Assembly: GCA_007116445.1 (NCBI GenBank)
Contig: SKIM01000312.1
Coordinates: forward strand, 1-8,787
Length of the DNA: 8,787 nt
Source: Natronohydrobacter sp.
GTDB taxonomy: Bacteria; Pseudomonadota; Alphaproteobacteria; Rhodobacterales; Rhodobacteraceae
Direction of reading: 5' to 3'
Shown: positions 6,734-8,787 of the stretch, piece by piece
How the letters are laid out: every line of letters starts with the position of its first letter
Position numbering within the stretch: the first letter of the stretch is position 1
Notes under the pieces: model-generated
The model's input: the letters and a program-made list of their open reading frames with translations, nothing else
Database searches by the model: none
What the model was told of the DNA's origin: nothing
Made by a program: the position numbers and the translations under genes

Positions 6734-7972
6734 TCAGACCGGTTCCCCCGGCAGCGGCTGCAACACGCCAGCCGTGATCAGCATCTCGATGAAACCTGCG
6801 ACATCGCGCGCAAGCGCGTCGGGGGGCGCGTCATATTGCGCGGCCAGCTGTGCCAGCGCCCCGGCCTGCGCGCCTGTGGCCATCAGCGCGCGCCAGATAT
6901 CCGCGCCCACGCCCTCGAGCTGGTGGCTCTGGCCGCGGCCTGCATCCCCGATCAGCACGCAATCGCCCAGACCCGCCCCCGGATCGGGGCCGAAATCAGC
7001 CCAGACCACATCGGGGGCTGCGCAGAGCGGGCCGGGGGGGTCCGTATTGACTGTGATCCGCGCCGGCTGGCGGGGGCGGTTCTTGAGACATTGCGCAGGC
7101 CCAAGCAGCCGCCAGGTCACTTCATGGCGATCGGTGACCGGGTTGTGAAAGCCCACATCCGGCTCGTTCCAGGCATAGCTCAGTGGCGCATAATCCCCGT
7201 ACCAATAGCCGCGCAGGGCGCGCAGGCGGCGCTGGTCCGCCAGCCAGGCGTCGTAATCGGCCCCGAACCGCGCAGGCGCGTCATCGACCAGATCCTGCGC
7301 GCTGAGAAAGGCCTGCACGCGCGGCTCCTGCGCCACGACAGCGGCACGCAGCTCAGGCGGGGCATGCAGCATGGCGATCACCAGCGCCTCGCCCGTGACC
7401 TGCGGCAGGGTCTCGCGCAGCCGCGCGCCGCTCAGGCAGCAATCATCGACGATGACATGGGGGATCTGCGGATCGGCGGGCGCGCAGAGCTGCGCGCCGC
7501 GCAGCCCCAGCGCATAAGCCAGAAGCCCCAGCACGATATGGCCGCCGCGCGGGATGGCCGTGTAATGAAACCGCGCGCAGTCCTCGGGCCCGAATTGCGC
7601 GCGCAGCTTGTCAGCCAGAAGCTGCGCGCAGTCTTCTGCCGCAGCATAGCTGACATGGTGCAGCCGGGGCAGATCGCAGCTGAGGCGGCGCTGCAGATTG
7701 GTCAGCCGCGCGAGATCGGCTTCGGTGAAGCGCCCGGCCACGGCCAGCCGCCCCCCCGTCATGTCCCCGGCCCCGCTCTGGCGCAGCACGAAACGCGCGG
7801 TCTGGAATTTCGGCCAGATCGGGCTGGCATCCAGCGCCTGCGCCAGCGCCAGCAGATCCCAGCCCCCACCGGGCGCGCGCGCAGCCCCGGCATCCGGCCC
7901 CGATGGCGGGGGGGGCAGGTCGAGAAACAGAACCTGCGGGCGGGCATCTGATGACGGGCTTGGCGTGCTCAT
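6734..7972 (-). CDS. Phosphoribosyltransferase-like/PqqD-domain fusion protein
   Basis: A 412-residue soluble protein with two recognisable parts. Residues about 110-200 look like a type I phosphoribosyltransferase: YTAIPRGGHIVLGLLAYALG (137-156) matches the 'IprGG...A..La..lG' helix, and HVIVDDCCLSGARLRE (172-187) matches the PRPP-binding loop VxVDDxxxTG with Ser for Thr. Residues about 336-406 fit the PqqD/RiPP-recognition fold: CVLIGD, then QLEGVGADIW (351-360), LAQLAAQYDAPPD and VAGFIEMLITAGVL (391-404). A middle block, GYWYGDYAPLSYAWNEPD (255-272) with WRLLGP, has no assignment I can make. PqqD domains bind precursor peptides or act as chaperones for modifying enzymes; type I PRTases use PRPP or bind it as regulators. 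Fusing both suggests a peptide-directed transferase or regulator, which is inference. The ATG overlaps the stop of a 47-codon ORF (ATGA), and the kinase-regulator pair follows. An in-frame TAA two codons upstream rules out a longer N-terminus. Confidence 0.8.
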   Translation of the reverse strand: MSTPSPSSDARPQVLFLDLPPPPSGPDAGAARAPGGGWDLLALAQALDASPIWPKFQTARFVLRQSGAGDMTGGRLAVAGRFTEADLARLTNLQRRLSCDLPRLHHVSYAAAEDCAQLLADKLRAQFGPEDCARFHYTAIPRGGHIVLGLLAYALGLRGAQLCAPADPQIPHVIVDDCCLSGARLRETLPQVTGEALVIAMLHAPPELRAAVVAQEPRVQAFLSAQDLVDDAPARFGADYDAWLADQRRLRALRGYWYGDYAPLSYAWNEPDVGFHNPVTDRHEVTWRLLGPAQCLKNRPRQPARITVNTDPPGPLCAAPDVVWADFGPDPGAGLGDCVLIGDAGRGQSHQLEGVGADIWRALMATGAQAGALAQLAAQYDAPPDALARDVAGFIEMLITAGVLQPLPGEPV

Positions 7973-8112
7973 AGGTTAGGGGCCTCTGCAACCTCTGGCC
8001 CTGGATGCAACACCAGAAATCCGCCCGGCGCAATGGCGCAGATGCCAGGGCGGGTGCCAGGCCCAGTGCCAGGGCGGATGCCACAGATGCGCAGCGCTTG
8101 TTTCTTTTGCAT
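7969..8112 (-). CDS. 47-residue ORF coupled to PRTase-PqqD gene
   Basis: From ATG 8112 the minus strand encodes a 47-residue peptide. It starts MQKKQALRIC, passes through a Gly/Pro/Arg tetrapeptide repeat (GIRP-GTGP-GTRP-GICA, residues 11-26), and ends AEAPNL; its TGA overlaps the next ATG as ATGA. Short size, coupling and the PqqD partner make it a candidate precursor or leader peptide. Against this, no strong ribosome-binding site precedes it (only GTGAG adjacent to the ATG), third-position GC is lower than in its neighbours, and a different frame over the same DNA looks like a signal peptide. I recognise no family. It could be only a translated leader that feeds ribosomes to the downstream gene. 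Confidence 0.35.
   Translation of the reverse strand: MQKKQALRICGIRPGTGPGTRPGICAIAPGGFLVLHPGPEVAEAPNL
8043..8090. repeat. 12-bp tandem repeat, about 3.5 copies
   Basis: Units tgccagggcggg (8043-8054), tgccaggcccag (8055-8066), tgccagggcgga (8067-8078) and the degenerate tgccacagatgc (8079-8090). The 12-base period keeps frame and gives the tetrapeptide repeat in the coupled 47-codon ORF. Confidence 0.75.
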
Positions 8113-8219
8113 CTCACAATAGGTTTGTGATATCTTGTTTAAGATATGAGATAAGGATCAGATCCGATGCCCCCCTGCCCTCTGAGCGGAAAAGTGCCAC
8201 AAACGCTCGTTTGTGAAAC
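8113..8219. promoter_or_regulatory. Divergent control region with palindromes
   Basis: An AT-rich stretch between the divergent operon and recombinase gene. It holds three dyads: tcacaa-N5-ttgtga (8114-8130), atatctt-gttt-aagatat (8130-8147) and cacaaac-gctc-gtttgtg (8198-8215). The octamer gtttgtga occurs at 8123-8130 and 8209-8216, and partial inverse copies complete the dyads. Likely roles are recombinase sites (res or inversion half-sites), repressor operators, or both. I could not place convincing -35/-10 pairs. A 19-codon frame (8167-8226) overlaps the recombinase start. Confidence 0.5.
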
Positions 8220-8787
8220 ATGCTGATCGGCTATGCGCGGGTCTCGAAAGCCGATGGCAGCCAGTCGCTGGATCTGCAGCGCGATGCGCTGATCGCAGGC
8301 GGGGTTGCCGCCGATCAGATCTATGCGGATTTCGCCTCGGGCCACAAAGACGGGCGCGCGGGGCTTGAGGCCTGTCTCAAGGCGCTGCGGCAGGGCGATG
8401 TGCTGGTGGTGTGGAAGCTCGACCGGCTGGGGCGCAGCCTGCAGCATCTGGTCAGCACAGTCAGCCTGCTGTCAGAGCGCGGTGTCGGGCTGAAAGTGCT
8501 CACCGGGCAAGGCGCGCAGATCGACACGACGACGCCCGCAGGCCGGCTGTCCTTCGGCATCTTCGCAGCACTGGCGGAATTTGAAAGCGCGCTGATCCGC
8601 GAGCGCACGATGGCGGGGCTGGCGGCGGCGCGGGCGCGCGGGCGCAAGGGGGGGCGGAAATTCGCGCTCAGCAAGGCGCAGGTCCGGCTGGCACAGGCGG
8701 CGATGGCCAATCGCGACATTTCGGTGGCCGAGCTGTGCCGGGAATTGGGGGTGCGGCCCGTCACGCTTTATCGCTATGTCGATCCGC
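8220..8787 (+). CDS. Serine recombinase (resolvase/invertase), partial
   Basis: A small serine recombinase of the Tn3-resolvase/Hin-invertase family, which cuts and rejoins DNA at paired sites through a 5'-phosphoserine link. The catalytic domain shows MLIGYARVSKADGSQSLDLQ (1-20) with R7 and nucleophile S9, VVWKLDRLGRSL (63-74) with R69 and R72, and the dimer/E-helix region FGIFAALAEFESALIRERT (112-130). The linker ARARGRKGGRKFALSK leads to a C-terminal helix-turn-helix (about 150-188, SVAELCRELGVRPVTLYRYV). The frame is open to the window's edge after 189 codons. Family members are usually about 180-200 residues, so only a few residues are missing. All catalytic residues are present. The start is ATG 8220, immediately after a palindrome and without a good ribosome-binding site. 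It is transcribed away from the PRTase-PqqD operon and probably belongs to a transposon or invertible element extending to the right. Confidence 0.9.
   Translation, partial: MLIGYARVSKADGSQSLDLQRDALIAGGVAADQIYADFASGHKDGRAGLEACLKALRQGDVLVVWKLDRLGRSLQHLVSTVSLLSERGVGLKVLTGQGAQIDTTTPAGRLSFGIFAALAEFESALIRERTMAGLAAARARGRKGGRKFALSKAQVRLAQAAMANRDISVAELCRELGVRPVTLYRYVDP

Noticed and set aside
6836..7951. Long plus-strand frame opposite the PRTase-PqqD gene
   Set aside because: Same reason: the minus strand carries recognisable PRTase and PqqD motifs, and this frame has none.
8167..8226. 19-codon ORF overlapping the recombinase start
   Set aside because: It reads straight through the palindrome and has no ribosome-binding site or recognisable content. 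It could be a leader peptide but is not supportable as a gene.
1..8787. CRISPR array, tRNA or rRNA
   Set aside because: No spacer-interrupted repeat array, cloverleaf-like tRNA arms with a T-loop consensus, or rRNA core motifs were seen on either strand.

Overview
The window looks like a chromosomal segment from a high-GC alphaproteobacterium, most likely of the Rhodobacterales/Rhodobacteraceae. I infer this from strong GC bias at third codon positions, TTG and GTG starts, and family types such as the secreted NTF2-like protein ending in HHSSLP. No rRNA or tRNA is visible to confirm the taxon.

Left part (1-3641, plus strand): a GT-B glycosyltransferase comes first (96-1337). It is followed by a lower-GC patch holding a broken toxin-antitoxin pair: an intact RelE/ParE-type toxin (1522-1830) behind only the C-terminal tail of its antitoxin (1430-1525). 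A gene-poor stretch (1831-2470) carries a dispersed palindromic repeat and an inverted repeat. Then comes a Tat-exported NMT1/THI5-type solute-binding protein (2471-3472) with no permease or ATPase beside it, and a short ORF (3519-3641). The mix of fragments, repeats and an orphan binding protein suggests a worn insertion region.

Middle (3638-4985): a secreted NTF2/CaMKII-AD-like protein (3638-4237) converges on the minus-strand operon with only four bases between the stop codons.

Right part (4242-8112, minus strand): a compact, very GC-rich operon. In transcription order it holds a 47-codon ORF (8112-7969), a phosphoribosyltransferase-like protein fused to a C-terminal PqqD/RiPP-recognition-like domain (7972-6734), a membrane histidine kinase (start 6646 or 6724, end 4970) and an OmpR-type response regulator (4985-4242). 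The kinase and regulator overlap by 16 bases, and the short ORF and the PRTase-PqqD gene overlap as ATGA. The fusion, its upstream mini-ORF and the dedicated two-component system are the most unusual content here. They could form a peptide-modification or signalling module, which is inference only.

Right edge (8113-8787): a palindrome-rich AT-rich spacer separates this operon from a divergent serine recombinase (resolvase/invertase), which runs off the end of the window just before its natural C-terminus. This suggests the operon borders a mobile or invertible element.
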